Origin: Paragorgia papillata
Taxonomy: Eukaryota; Cnidaria; Anthozoa; Scleralcyonacea; Coralliidae
Assembly: GCA_035771165.1 (NCBI GenBank)
Contig: JAWNZC010000088.1
Location: 2,545,001 to 2,609,000, forward strand
Length of the DNA stretch: 64,000 nucleotides
Reading direction: 5' to 3'
Position numbers and translations under genes: made by a program. The notes under the pieces are model-generated. The model saw only the letters and a program-made list of their open reading frames with translations, ran no database searches and had not been told where the DNA came from. This document shows, one piece after another, positions 52,023-64,000 of the stretch; positions within the stretch are counted from its first letter, which is position 1, and the number at the start of each line of letters is the position of its first letter.

Positions 52023-53720
52023 ACTCAAACCGTATGTTTGTTCCAGGGAACTTTGCCGACATGTGTCATTACTATAGATCTCTCCTGTTGTTTTTACATA
52101 TATCAGTATAAAATATTCACATTACCAATATTATGCCGTGTCTCAGATCACTGTTCACATTCGAAGTGTTTACTGTTACAGAATTCCTGAGTTATGAGTT
52201 GTGTTAAGAATGCTTCTGAACTTGCAACAAACCATTTTCCTGTATTGGTGCATGTCGCTTACAAGCTCCTCTATTGCACTGTTCACATTCAAATTGTTTT
52301 CAGAATTTCTGTTTTATGAGTTATGTTAAGAATGGTACTGAACAACAAACTATTTTCCTGCATGTATTGGTGTCAGTTAGAAACTGATCGATTGCAAAAA
52401 ATACAAACGTCACTAAGACAGGTTGTTAACATTAAAATTTACTTTTTACAGCGCAGGTACAGCGTCGGAGTTTATTTCTTCTAATACTTGTTAAGGATGG
52501 TTCTCGTATGTTGTTGATTAGTAGGCGCAGTGGCAAAAGGCTTATACTATAATTGGGTTCTTATTAAGGAAATATGGAAACATATGTCGTTGTCGTATGC
52601 ATGCACTATATAGCTCATTCCTAAACTTCACTTTCTAAACTTCGTAGGTATGCCGGTGGCAACAATTCCTGCAGTAAACTTGAGAAGGAATTCTATACCG
52701 GCGACGATATCGCAGCACCGTTACATGTGATTGCAGGCATATACGAAAACCATGCAGGCTTTGCAAACTGTGACGTCCTCGTGTACATGCATGTGCCACT
52801 AATGTACATATACGTTCTTCAGGTTATCTACTTTCACATATTAACAACAAAACTAGAAAGTCACATGCAATTTCTATTTGTATTGTATAATCTAACTAAA
52901 ACAAGAATATCCGAATATAATATCAAAAATCTTTTTAGATCCCATTCACACTAGAACACACTAGAACAAACGTTATTGGATTCGTGACAAATCTGGAATG
53001 TGTTGGTACCCGATTCGTTTTGCTGTTTAGACACAAGAAAATGAATCCGGAATAAATCCTTTACGGTTTGATCACGTATCCGGAGATTTCGAATCCGGAA
53101 AAAAGTGGAAACTTTGTATCCGAATACTTTTGAATCAGAAACAATACGTACAGTGTGAACGGTTATAACGATAAATCCGGATACTAGTACTGTTGTCGTG
53201 TATCCGAATACTCGGTACGAAGTAAATCCGGAAACATTTACGAATCTGGAAACTTTTCCTCTAGTGTAAACGTAGTTTAGACTTCGTCTTCTTAGCTTAT
53301 TTTAAAACCATGCATGGCATTGTCATATATAATGTCACTGTAGCGTCCTCACTTAATATAGATCGAGGTTTAGAAAGCAAGCGAGCAAGAAGACTCCTCA
53401 ATACATACTTTGTAAACGTTGACCTCCCATACGGAAAGTAGATTCTGCATGGTATTGCATGGAATACGTTGACCTTGTTTCTATATATGCCGTTAATGTA
53501 AAAGCGAGTTTCTCGTCGTTGTCAACATACACATGCACAAACAAGAGATCCTTCAGTGAAAAAAACATTCAATGTAAACATTGGATAGAAGTGAATGGCC
53601 CGTCGACTCACATCTCGGTCGTTAAAAGTCTGCTAACTCCTCTGTTTTAAGCACATTCAACAAACAGATCCATATAAACGTAATGTTGAATAACTATTTC
53701 CCCAACTGAATACTTAATTG
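52023..53720. other. Spacer between the convergent genes of transposon C
   Basis: 3' flanks of the HECT and transposase genes. The stretch about 52945-53280, bounded by CACTAGAAC and the imperfect complement TCTAGTGTA and rich in ATCCGGA motifs, looks like a small non-autonomous element. No gene recognised. Confidence 0.5.
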
Positions 53721-54999
53721 TCATGCAAAATCATTAAAGTAAGATACCAAGTAAGTATAAAGTGCTTCACATTCTTCGTGATTTTGTGGTTCATCCAGCC
53801 CTTCATCCTCCATGATAAGGTGTGCCAATTCCGAGAACTCTGCGTTGTGGACAACAGATGGGTTTTCTCGATTTCGTAGAAGATCTTGCATTGCTTCAAT
53901 GTCAGGCATGTTCACAGGTTTACAGCAGTTTATACCACCAGAAAGTTCTGGTATAAAATACATCGTGTCGGGTCTACCAGCAGGGCTTTCTTGGTTCAAA
54001 CTCGGCCGAATCTGGTGCAAATTCCACTGAACAGCAACACGATTTAGCTCTTCTTGAATTAATGCCATGTAACAAAATTTTAAGCATACCACCTCACAGG
54101 ATTATCATCACAGTATCTCCCATTGTCTCTAAGGTCCTTAAAATAGTTCATCCACCAGTTTGTTTCGGTTTTCCTTAGGTAGCCCCACCACGCTTCGATC
54201 CGTTGATTTGCTACTGAACGCCCATACATGAAACTCTTTTTGTTGGCAAGTGAATCGCTGTGATCATATCTTAAATATTGTTGAATTTCTGATATGATGA
54301 CATTCTCAGTGCCACGGTCTGCGCGGATAACACTTCCCGTACTTTGATGCTGACGAACATATTCAAGAAAATAACTTGCGATTATAGTAGGATCTTTATT
54401 TGTTACATCGACCTTTAGCCACAGAATTCGACGGCTATAACCATCGATGGCACCATGAATTGAAAATCCGAATGGTTTTAGTTTGTCATATCCGTCTATA
54501 TGCCAAAGGAAATCGGGGCCTCTTGCAGAGTATTGCCGCCTTCTATAAGTCTCCGTTTTGAGCGCAGATCTACTCCTTCAGGATCTAAAGCTTTTAAAAC
54601 ATGTCTTACAGTTTCTTTGTTGACATGTAATCCATAATCTGAGCGAAGCCTTTGATGCATCAGCCGATAACCGACTGAGCTACCGCTACCACGCAACTCC
54701 GTTTCTACAGCTGCCATAATAGCTTCCCCGTCACTTTGTTGTCCTCTCCTATGCAGTCCATAACGGCGTAAAATTATTTTTAGTTGTCTAACGCTCAAAG
54801 CAATGCCATGCCCAATAGCGAGAAAGGCCGAAATCTCAGTATACTTTAATCCAAGGTTAAAATATGTTGCAATAAGATTATCTCTATCGTTAACGATATT
54901 CTCACCTTCACACGGCAGGTAAGGAGGTAATACACCAGAACTTGGGCTGAATAATATTATAACAAACGTAGTTCCAAGAAGAAAAAAAATGGACGCCAT
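53721..54999 (-). pseudogene. rve/DDE transposase of transposon C
   Basis: Single exon with two frameshifts, near 54535-54550 and 54085-54100. ATG 54999 gives MASIFFLLGTTFVIILF, a hydrophobic, signal-peptide-like start as in A. Then an HTH region ('LKYTEISAFLAI...LSVRQLKIILRRYGLHRR'), the catalytic Asp in 'FLWHIDGYDKL', Asp in 'VIRADRGTEN', Glu in 'NQRIEAWW', and a C-terminal region very similar to A ('CLKFCYMALIQEELNRVAVQ'). The catalytic residues are kept but the reading frame is broken, so no full protein can be made as read. Closest relative in the window is A. Confidence 0.85.
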
Positions 55000-55049
55000 T
55001 GTAACATGAATTCGAGCTCTCTGACTGAAACGACTATATTATTATGATT

Positions 55050-55269
55050 AATTAATAAGTGGCAGTGCTACTTATTAAGTGACAGTGCTACAAAAAGTGG
55101 CAGTGCTAGTTAATAAGTGGCAGTACTAGTTAGTAAGTGGCAGTGCTAGTTAATAAGTAGCAGTACTAGTTAATAAGTGGCAGTGCTAGTTAATAAGTGG
55201 CAGTGCTAGTTAATAAGTGGCAGTGCTAGTTAATAAGTAGCAGTACTAGTTAATAAGTGACAGTGCTAC
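55050..55269. repeat. Right subterminal repeats of transposon C
   Basis: About ten units of GCAGTGCTAGTTAATAAGTG, the inverse of the left repeats at 39360-39595. The run is cut at TTAA by the Kolobok-like element. Confidence 0.9.
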
Positions 55270-55512
55270 TTAAAGGGCAACTATACCTTTTGAGGTTATA
55301 TTGTTTTCCTTTAAATTCGAAAACGTGTAATTCAAAACCGAAGAAAAAATTAAAATCGGTCACTCGGTTCTGTTTTTATGTTCTGTCAAAGCTCGAGTTT
55401 TGGCCATTTTTCTGAACCATATTTAAACAACGACCGCGTTAAGGGTAGCTTGGTACTAGCAAACTTGTGACGTCATACCGGTAAGATTGAGTTCTCTTCG
55501 ATCAGAGTCAAC

Positions 55513-58500
55513 ATGCCAACCAGGTGCGTGCGTTGTTGCTGGCTGCAGCAACTTTCCCAATGCAGATAAAAGTGTTGCTTTTCACCAGATACCTTTTTTG
55601 GAGATTATTATTATTATTAATCATTTGAATAAAGAAGGGTGACATCTTTACCAACATGGGTATTATCAACGATGGCCCTCACAAAAATATATACAACTAA
55701 TAATAACTAATCTATTTACAGGTTTTTTTTAAAAAGTTGCAATTACATCAAGTTACAATTACATCGGACAACATGTTTACAGTTGTTGCAGGAAAGGTCC
55801 TCTAGATGATCAACCTCATCAACCATTGTCAGAAAAAATTCTTTCAGTTTATATTTGAATGTGGCATAAGAATAATTTTCAATTTCTTTTAGGTATATTG
55901 GAAGCGAATTATAGAGAGTAGCTCCGCTGTAGGTTATTTTAGATTTGGATTTTTCGGTTTTTACTTTTTCAACTTTAATATCAGTTTGTGAAGACCGTGT
56001 TGAAATATTAATTACACCATTAGTCTTTTGGAACAATAGTGATACCTCTATAGGTGCCATTTTCTTTAGTGCACAAAAAACAAACAATATTTTTTTCATT
56101 TTGATAATGGTATAAATGGGTAACCATTTTAGTTGTTGAAATAGGTTTACTGATGGTGTATCATAAGATACTCCATATATTATACGTGCTGCTCTCTTTT
56201 GAAGTTTTAATATGTCATGCAAAAGTTCATTTGAACAATTGCCTCATAGTGTTGAGCAGTATAATAAATGAGGATAGATTAATGCAGAATAATATGTTTT
56301 TCGTGCTTCAATCGGCAAATAATCTCTAACTCTTTTCAATAAATATAATCGACTTGATATTATTTTGTGGATATAGGAAACATGTGGCTCCCATTGTAAA
56401 TGTGAGTCAAAGTAAATACCTAGTAATTTTGCACTCTTTACTTCTTCTATATTTTTATTTTGTAGTTGATATTGCATTTTCGGATTGTCAGTGTATTTTC
56501 TTTTGGAGTATATTGTCATTGATTTAGTTTTTTTGCCATTTAATATCATTGTGTTATTGTTTGCCCAATTTGTGGTTTCTAATAGTTCATTGTTTATAAT
56601 TGTAGTCAGGTAACTTGTGTTACTAGAGTTTGCTAACAATGTAACATCGTCAGCAAACAAGTATTGTGACGTTTGTTTTAAAGATAGAGGGAGATCATTA
56701 ATATAGATCAAGAATAGCAAAGGTCCAAGTATTGATCCTTGGGGAACTCCACTCTCAATTTTCAATGTTTGTAACAGGGCATTTTTATATTTGACTTGTT
56801 GCATCCGATTTTCAACATAGCTTTGAAACCATTGTAAACTTAATTCCGTGATTCCGTACATAGAAATTTTCTTTAGTAGTATTTCATGATCAACTATGTC
56901 AAATGCTTTCGAAAAATCAAGTAAAACCATTGCACTTATTTCTCCTTTTTCAATGTTACGGATTAGATTTTCATGTCTTAATGCAAGAATAGTTTCACAT
57001 GAATGTTTTTTTCGAAAACCATGCTGATAATCAGATAGCAGATTATGACTATTTAGATATTGATAATACGAGGAGAAGACATGTTTCTCTACGATCTTTG
57101 AAAGTATAGAAAGTATTGACAGTGGTCTAAAATTTTCTCTAGATGTTATTAGGTCCCCTTTGTGGCCTGGTATTACTTTGGCCTTCTTCCATTTGTTGGG
57201 AAAAAGTCCTGTTTTTATGCTTAAATTGCAAAGGTGTGTAATTGAAGGGGTGACTGCTTCAGCTGCTAGCTTAAGGTGGTACGGGGTTATATCATCTAGG
57301 CCTTTTGCTTTTGTTGTGTCAATACTTTTCAGATATTCAAAGACCTTTTGTTCCGTTATAGTAGGTATTTGGAATTTTGTGTCTTTGGATTCTCGAATTT
57401 ACAAATTCCTCTATAATAGGCTGGACGTTTAGAGGCGAAAAAAAGACGACGAAGATGGGTGGATTTTGTTGGTTTAAGGCGCGGTAAGTGGGCACCGACG
57501 AAGTGGTCGTGTATCTGCTCAAATCATTTCACCGAAGAATGTTTTTCGAAAAAATACCCGGCCACAAGTTCCACCCCACGTCTTATAAAGGATGGCGTTG
57601 GTGTTTTAGTTTATCCAACAATACAGACAGTCAAAGAAGAAAGTTTCCAAGAAAAAGCTACGCCTCAACGGCCTCGTAGGCCAATATCAACCTGGAGGCG
57701 AAAAAGGGTAGGATTTCTTTTTGGCCTAGTTTCTTAATATATGAGGCAATTCTTCTTAATCTTCTATTGAGTTATTGATTTGAGAGAAATTTGTATATAT
57801 GGAATACAATTAATATATTGTCAATTTTACTAGATTGTAAAGGAAATGGAAAACCACTATAAAGACTCGTTAGCTGTGTCAAAAGAGCCTGCATCGACGC
57901 CATGTCTCGAGCCAACAGCGACAGAGGCACCGAAAGATCTAGAAGTAGAGGGAAATGCACCATGTCCCGAGCCATTGGAAGATGGAAGAACACGAAGATG
58001 CAGTCGAGAACATTGCCATTGGGGAAAAAGACGCGAAGGTATAAAGAAAACAATTGATAGTATATTCTTTTAGTATATTGATAGTATATCTTACATTGAA
58101 TAACAATTGATAGTATATATTTTTCATTTTTATACGAAGTTTTAAATGACTGTCACATTTCCATTCTCAATGTTCAGTTTAAAACTTTCACATGCCTTTT
58201 CAAACGAGATTGTTAAAAATGTGCTCAGTGTTTCTTTCTGAATTGTATTTTTTTTAAACTTGTTCTCTTTTAATACCTCGGAATACAAACGTTCTTTTTG
58301 TATAGGAACATGTGCAAAAACAAACTGATGACTGTGTTGATTGCAAGAATCTTTTACATCAAAACAGAATATCAAAAAATAAGATTATTTCATTGCGAAT
58401 GCTTCTTCGCAAACATCAAAAAGAGAAACAAAAGCTGTTGAGTAAGTTCATTTTTATGGTATGCATATTAATTGAGTACACCTTAACACTGATTCACAGT

Positions 58501-59421
58501 AATTAGATCATCTGTACATCTGTTCTCTAATAGATAATAATAATAATAATAATAATAATAAATTGAATTTATATAGTGCACGTATCCTGGAAAGGTCCAT
58601 GACACTTTACATTAAAGTAGAAATACAATATAACGAAAAATATAAAAAATATTTAGATCAGAATGAATCTAAGAGTAGACAATCACAATGACAATGATGA
58701 TGATGATGACGATGATAGAGTTGCTTGAGATCTACCAGTTTAAAATTTAGATTAGTCATAAATAGAAAGGCAGCCAGAAAAAAAAAAGGTCAGTCCGATA
58801 TATATAACTTAATTCTTATATTGTTTCACAGGAAAGATAAAAAGATTACAGAAAAGGAATTCCCCCCAAAAGAGAAATGAGGCACTATTAGGAAGTTCAC
58901 CAATGGAAATTGACAGCGAAGGCTCAGATGATGATGAAATGTTGATTGAGGAAAATGAATTGATGGAAGAAGAGGATGAGCAGTATGAGCCATCTGATGA
59001 AAGAGAAAGTGACTCAGATGATGATGTAGATCAAGAACATAAAATGTGAGAATTCTAATTTTTTTATTAGATTGCCAAAACTGTGGTCAGGTGATCGAGG
59101 TTTATAACCCAGATTGTGAAAGAGGCCATTATTGGTGGTTATCGCTCCCCACCCCCCTGCAGCATTTTTTTTTCAATTTTAATAACTAATTACATTATTT
59201 TATTAATTTATCTTCATATATAGATTTCACGCAAGTGATGGCAACCAGAGAACAGAGCCTAAATATATTGTGTTTTTGACACAGCTTCTCATGCTTTTCA
59301 AATTTTGCCATTATTGTAAGGCAGAAAACCCATTTTTAGAGGCAATACAGTCTGGCACAATGATAAAATCAAGAGCTCTTGTATTAATACGAAGTGTCGA
59401 AAAGAAGATATATGGTGTGGC
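55513..59421 (+). pseudogene. THAP-domain protein, Kolobok-like transposase N-terminal part
   Basis: ATG 55513 gives MPTRC; a small duplication (GTGCGTGCG) shifts the frame, after which 'VVAGCSNFPNADKSVAFHQIPF' continues the C2CH THAP finger. A LINE interrupts it at about 55604; the finger resumes at about 57423 ('RRRWVDFVGLRRGKW' then 'CICSNHF'). Later exons are 57834-58038, 58306-58441 (coiled coil), 58832-59045 (very acidic, 'EGSDDDEMLIEE') and 59224 onward ('EPKYIVFLTQLLMLFKFC'). The last exon is cut by the satellite. The order THAP, coiled coil, acidic, KY-VF-LL-F-C suits Kolobok-type transposases, but a THAP-bearing host gene is possible. Not functional as read. Confidence 0.6.
55604..57420 (-). 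mobile_element. 5'-truncated CR1/L2-like LINE with reverse transcriptase
   Basis: On the - strand: 'FRPLSIL', 'YQHGFRKKHSCE', 'LLDFSKAFDIVDHEIL', 'GVPQGSILGPLLFLIYINDL' and the catalytic 'YLFADDVTLL' are in order. The C-terminal 'LQKRAARIIYG' region (56222-55743) is separated from the RT part by a stop or frame change near 56235. The 3' end is an (ATT)n-like run at 55604-55618. No endonuclease is present, so the copy is truncated. TGGA occurs at both edges as a possible short target duplication. Confidence 0.8.
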
Positions 59422-62400
59422 GTGAAGTGCGCATGGGCCCAGAGTGCTCAAACTTCCACAAGGGTAGTGAGCGTTGCATTATCGCTAATAAGTACCCACG
59501 GCAACTTCACAGAGTGCTCAACAACACCGAAGTGAAGGAGCGTACATAGTTCAATCTACAGACACGGTGTTTCGCTGTACAACAGCTCATCAGTGTAGCT
59601 TGGAACAATCTGAATGAATTTCATCAATTACTTATACACATGCGATCGTCGGTGACAACCGCATGTGGGACAGCTTCGGTGAAGTACATTCAGATAGCGT
59701 GAAGTGCGCATGGGCCCAGAGTGCTCAAACTTCCACAAGGGTAGTGAGCGTTGCATTATCGCTAATAAGTACCCACGGCAACTTCACAGAGTGCTCAACA
59801 ACACCGAAGTGAAGGAGCGTACATAGTTCAATCTACAGACACGGTGTTTCGCTGTACAACAGCTCATCAGTGTAGCTTGGAACAATCTGAATGAATTTCA
59901 TCAATTACTTATACACATGCGATCGTCGGTGACAACCGCATGTGGGACAGCTTCGGTGAAGTACATTCAGATAGCGTGAAGTGCGCATGGGCCCAGAGTG
60001 CTCAAACTTCCACAAGGGTAGTGAGCGTTGCATTATCGCTAATAAGTACCCACGGCAACTTCACAGAGTGCTCAACAACACCGAAGTGAAGGAGCGTACA
60101 TAGTTCAATCTACAGACACGGTGTTTCGCTGTACAACAGCTCATCAGTGTAGCTTGGAACAATCTGAATGAATTTCATCAATTACTTATACACATGCGAT
60201 CGTCGGTGACAACCGCATGTGGGACAGCTTCGGTGAAGTACATTCAGATAGCGTGAAGTGCGCATGGGCCCAGAGTGCTCAAACTTCCACAAGGGTAGTG
60301 AGCGTTGCATTATCGCTAATAAGTACCCACGGCAACTTCACAGAGTGCTTAACAACACCGAAGTGAAGGAGCGTACATAGTTCAATCTACAGACACGGTG
60401 TTTCGCTGTACAACAGCTCATCAGTGTAGCTTGGAACAATCTGAATGAATTTCATCAATTATTTATACACATGCGATCATCGGTGACAACCGCATGTGGG
60501 ACAACTTCGGTAAAGTACATTCAGATAGCGTGAAGTGCGCATGGGCCCAGAGTGCTCAAACTTCCACAAGGGTAGTGAGCGTTGCATTATCGCTAATAAG
60601 TACCCACGGCAACTTCACAGAGTGCTCAACAACACCGAAGTGAAGGAGCGTACATAGTTCAATCTACAGACACGGTGTTTCGCTGTACAACAGCTCATCA
60701 GTGTAGCTTGGAACAATCTGAATGAATTTCATCAATTACTTATACACATGCGATCGTCGGTGACAACCGCATGTGGGACAGCTTCGGTGAAGTACATTCA
60801 GATAGCGTGAAGTGCGCATGGGCCCAGAGTGCTCAAACTTCCACAAGGGTAGTGAGCGTTGCATTATCGCTAATAAGTACCCACGGCAACTTCACAGAGT
60901 GCTCAACAACACCGAAGTGAAGGAGCGTACATAGTTCAATCTACAGACACGGTGTTTCGCTGTACAACAGCTCATCAGTGTAGCTTGGAACAATCTGAAT
61001 GAATTTCATCAATTATTTATACACATGCGATCGTCGGTGACAACCGCATGTGGGACAGCTTCGGTGAAGTACATTCAGATAGCGTGAAGTGCGCATGGGC
61101 CCAGAGTGCTCAAACTTCCACAAGGGTAGTGAGCGTTGCATTATCGCTAATAAGTACCCACGGCAACTTCACAGAGTGCTCAACAACACCGAAGTGAAGG
61201 AGCGTACATAGTTCAATCTACAGACACGGTGTTTCGCTGTACAACAGCTCATCAGTGTAGCTTGGAACAATCTGAATGAATTTCATCAATTACTTATACA
61301 CATGCGATCGTCGGTGACAACCGCATGTGGGACAGCTTCGGTGAAGTACATTCAGATAGCGTGAAGTGCGCATGGGCCCAGAGTGCTCAAACTTCCACAA
61401 GGGTAGTGAGCGTTGCATTATCGCTCATAAGTACCCACGGCAACTTCACAGAGTGCTTAACAACACCGAAGTGAAGGAGCGTACATAGTTCAATCTACAG
61501 ACACGGTGTTTCGCTGTACAACAGCTCATCAGTGTAGCTTGGAACAATCTGAATGAATTTCATCAATTATTTATACACATGCGATCATCGGTGACAACCG
61601 CATGTGGGACAGCTTCGGTAAAGTACATTCAGATAGCGTGAAGTGCGCATGGGCCCAGAGTGCTCAAACTTCCACAAGGGTAGTGAGCGTTGCATTATCG
61701 CTAATAAGTACCCACGGCAACTTCACAGAGTGCTCAACAACACCGAAGTGAAGGAGCGTACATAGTTCAATCTACAGACACGGTGTTTCGCTGTACAACA
61801 GCTCATCAGTGTAGCTTGGAACAATCTGAATGAATTTCATCAATTACTTATACACATGCGATCGTCGGTGACAACCGCATGTGGGACAGCTTCGGTGAAG
61901 TACATTCAGATAGCGTGAAGTGCGCATGGGCCCAGAGTGCTCAAACTTCCACAAGGGTAGTGAGCGTTGCATTATCGCTAATAAGTACCCACGGCAACTT
62001 CACAGAGTGCTCAACAACACCGAAGTGAAGGAGCGTACATAGTTCAATCTACAGACACGGTGTTTCGCTGTACAACAGCTCATCAGTGTAGCTTGGAACA
62101 ATCTGAATGAATTTCATCAATTACTTATACACATGCGATCGTCGGTGACAACCGCATGTGGGACAGCTTCGGTGAAGTACATTCAGATAGCGTGAAGTGC
62201 GCATGGGCCCAGAGTGCTCAAACTTCCACAAGGGTAGTGAGCGTTGCATTATCGCTAATAAGTACCCACGGCAACTTCACAGAGTGCTTAACAACACCGA
62301 AGTGAAGGAGCGTACATAGTTCAATCTACAGACACGGTGTTTCGCTGTACAACAGCTCATCAGTGTAGCTTGGAACAATCTGAATGAATTTCATCAATTA

Positions 62401-64000
62401 TTTATACACATGCGATCATCGGTGACAACCGCATGTGGGACAACTTCGGTAAAGTACATTCAGATAGCGTGAAGTGCGCATGGGCCCAGAGTGCTCAAAC
62501 TTCCACAAGGGTAGTGAGCGTTGCATTATCGCTAATAAGTACCCACGGCAACTTCACAGAGTGCTCAACAACACCGAAGTGAAGGAGCGTACATAGTTCA
62601 ATCTACAGACACGGTGTTTCGCTGTACAACAGCTCATCAGTGTAACTTGGAACAATCTGAATGAATTTCATCAATTACTTATGCACATGCGATCGTCGGT
62701 GACAACCGCATGTGGGACAGCTTCGGTGAAGTACATTCAGATAGCGTGAAGTGCGCATGGGCCCAGAGTGCTCAAACTTCCACAAGGGTAGTGAGCGTTG
62801 CATTATCGCTAATAAGTACCCACGGCAACTTCACAGAGTGCTCAACAACACCGAAGTGAAGGAGCGTACATAGTTCAATCTACAGACACGGTGTTTCGCT
62901 GTACAACAGCTCATCAGTGTAGCTTGGAACAATCTGAATGAATTTCATCAATTATTTATACACATGCGATCGTCGGTGACAACCGCATGTGGGACAGCTT
63001 CGGTGAAGTACATTCAGATAGCGTGAAGTGCGCATGGGCCCAGAGTGCTCAAACTTCCACAAGGGTAGTGAGCGTTGCATTATCGCTAATAAGTACCCAC
63101 GGCAACTTCACAGAGTGCTCAACAACACCGAAGTGAAGGAGCGTACATAGTTCAATCTACAGACACGGTGTTTCGCTGTACAACAGCTCATCAGTGTAGC
63201 TTGGAACAATCTGAATGAATTTCATCAATTACTTATACACATGCGATCGTCGGTGACAACCGCATGTGGGACAGCTTCGGTGAAGTACATTCAGATAGCG
63301 TGAAGTGCGCATGGGCCCAGAGTGCTCAAACTTCCACAAGGGTAGTGAGCGTTGCATTATCGCTCATAAGTACCCACGGCAACTTCACAGAGTGCTTAAC
63401 AACACCGAAGTGAAGGAGCGTACATAGTTCAATCTACAGACACGGTGTTTCGCTGTACAACAGCTCATCAGTGTAGCTTGGAACAATCTGAATGAATTTC
63501 ATCAATTATTTATACACATGCGATCATCGGTGACAACCGCATGTGGGACAGCTTCGGTAAAGTACATTCAGATAGCGTGAAGTGCGCATGGGCCCAGAGT
63601 GCTCAAACTTCCACAAGGGTAGTGAGCGTTGCATTATCGCTAATAAGTACCCACGGCAACTTCACAGAGTGCTCAACAACACCGAAGTGAAGGAGCGTAC
63701 ATAGTTCAATCTACAGACACGGTGTTTCGCTGTACAACAGCTCATCAGTGTAGCTTGGAACAATCTGAATGAATTTCATCAATTATTTATACACATGCGA
63801 TCGTCGGTGACAACCGCATGTGGGACAGCTTCGGTGAAGTACATTCAGATAGCGTGAAGTGCGCATGGGCCCAGAGTGCTCAAACTTCCACAAGGGTAGT
63901 GAGCGTTGCATTATCGCTAATAAGTACCCACGGCAACTTCACAGAGTGCTCAACAACACCGAAGTGAAGGAGCGTACATAGTTCAATCTACAGACACGGT
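59422..64000 (-). repeat. 277-bp hammerhead satellite array, right, inverted (about 16.5 monomers)
   Basis: Same satellite as 2992-10119 but in reverse orientation, 277-bp period (landmark GTGAAGTGCGCATGGG at 59422, 59699 and onward). Copies are more diverged from each other than in the left array. Variants GCTTAACAAC (60347, 61455, 62286, 63394) and CGCTCATAAG (61422, 63361) repeat at 1939 bp, which is a 7-monomer higher-order repeat. The array runs off the window end. It begins inside the last exon of the THAP gene. Confidence 0.95.
59556..59598 (-). ncRNA. Type I hammerhead ribozyme (first of 16 complete in the right array)
   Basis: Identical on the - strand to the motif at 3143-3185, with predicted cleavage between 59561 and 59560. 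Copies follow every 277 bp to 63711-63753, then a partial one at the window end. One monomer has a change in stem I (GTGTAACTTGG near 62640), which should weaken or break one stem I pair. Confidence 0.88.

Larger units (their letters stand above)
39313..55269. mobile_element. Transposon C: SAM-HECT/transposase element, left end present, right end interrupted
   Basis: Left terminus TACGGAGCCCCTAAAGGG at 39313, preceded by AAAGTC (39307-39312), the candidate 6-bp target duplication. Subterminal about 20-bp repeats at 39360-39590 recur inverted at 55050-55269, so both ends are identified. The right terminal bases are not seen because a Kolobok-like element sits in the right repeats at TTAA 55270-55273. 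Genes: SAM-HECT on +, transposase on -. Nested insertions include the 3.5-kb mariner-like array at 43481-47007 and several MITEs. Confidence 0.82.
55270..59421 (+). mobile_element. Kolobok-like element, left part
   Basis: Begins AGGGCAACTATACC right after TTAA (55270-55273), fitting the TTAA target and AGGG-type termini I know for Kolobok. It carries a THAP-domain gene. It is disrupted by a LINE fragment and ends where the satellite begins at 59422, so the right end is not seen. Confidence 0.6.

Overview
The window is animal-type nuclear DNA: AT-rich, with GT-AG introns, no operons, and almost entirely made of mobile and satellite DNA. THAP, HECT, SAM, PIF/Harbinger, Kolobok-like, Helitron-like, CR1/L2-like and IS3EU-like sequences together suggest a marine invertebrate or a fish-like metazoan; the species cannot be named from sequence. 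No ordinary single-copy host gene is recognised with confidence. Layout: 1-2,991 is the right part of transposon A, a HECT-domain gene (+) converging on an integrase-type (rve, IS3EU-like) transposase gene (-). 2,992-10,119 is a tandem array of a 277-bp satellite (26 repeats of its key motif). 10,532-26,809 is transposon B, a complete 16.3-kb element with 6-bp target duplications (AGACTT); it again carries a HECT gene (+) converging on a transposase (-), and it was itself hit by a PIF/Harbinger element and by a Tc1/mariner-like tandem MITE array. 26,816-31,005 holds about 1.2-kb tandem units with long CT/CCCCCT tracts. 31,006-33,360 is a decayed Helitron-type Rep/PIF1-helicase fragment. About 33,361-38,859 is transposon D (left end lost), and 39,313-55,269 is transposon C (left end seen), both again HECT(+)/transposase(-). 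C is interrupted on its right by a Kolobok-like THAP element (55,274 onward) that carries a LINE fragment and is cut by a second, oppositely oriented array of the same 277-bp satellite (59,422-64,000). Two systems stand out. First, every 277-bp satellite monomer carries what I read as a complete type I hammerhead self-cleaving ribozyme: 26 on the + strand at the left, 16 complete ones plus one partial on the - strand at the right. A different type I hammerhead sits at 27,219-27,276 at the start of the CT-rich tandem units. This is the architecture of animal retrozymes, Penelope-like elements and ribozyme satellites. Second, four different transposons in 64 kb share one plan: a HECT ubiquitin-ligase-like gene convergent with an rve transposase. 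Where ends are visible they begin TAYGGA, and in B, C and D (and probably A) they carry element-specific subterminal tandem repeats. SAM-like domains occur in the transposase of D and in the HECT gene of C. In all four the catalytic HECT cysteine is kept, while three of the four transposase genes carry frameshifts. Many palindromic MITEs lie in the introns and spacers.
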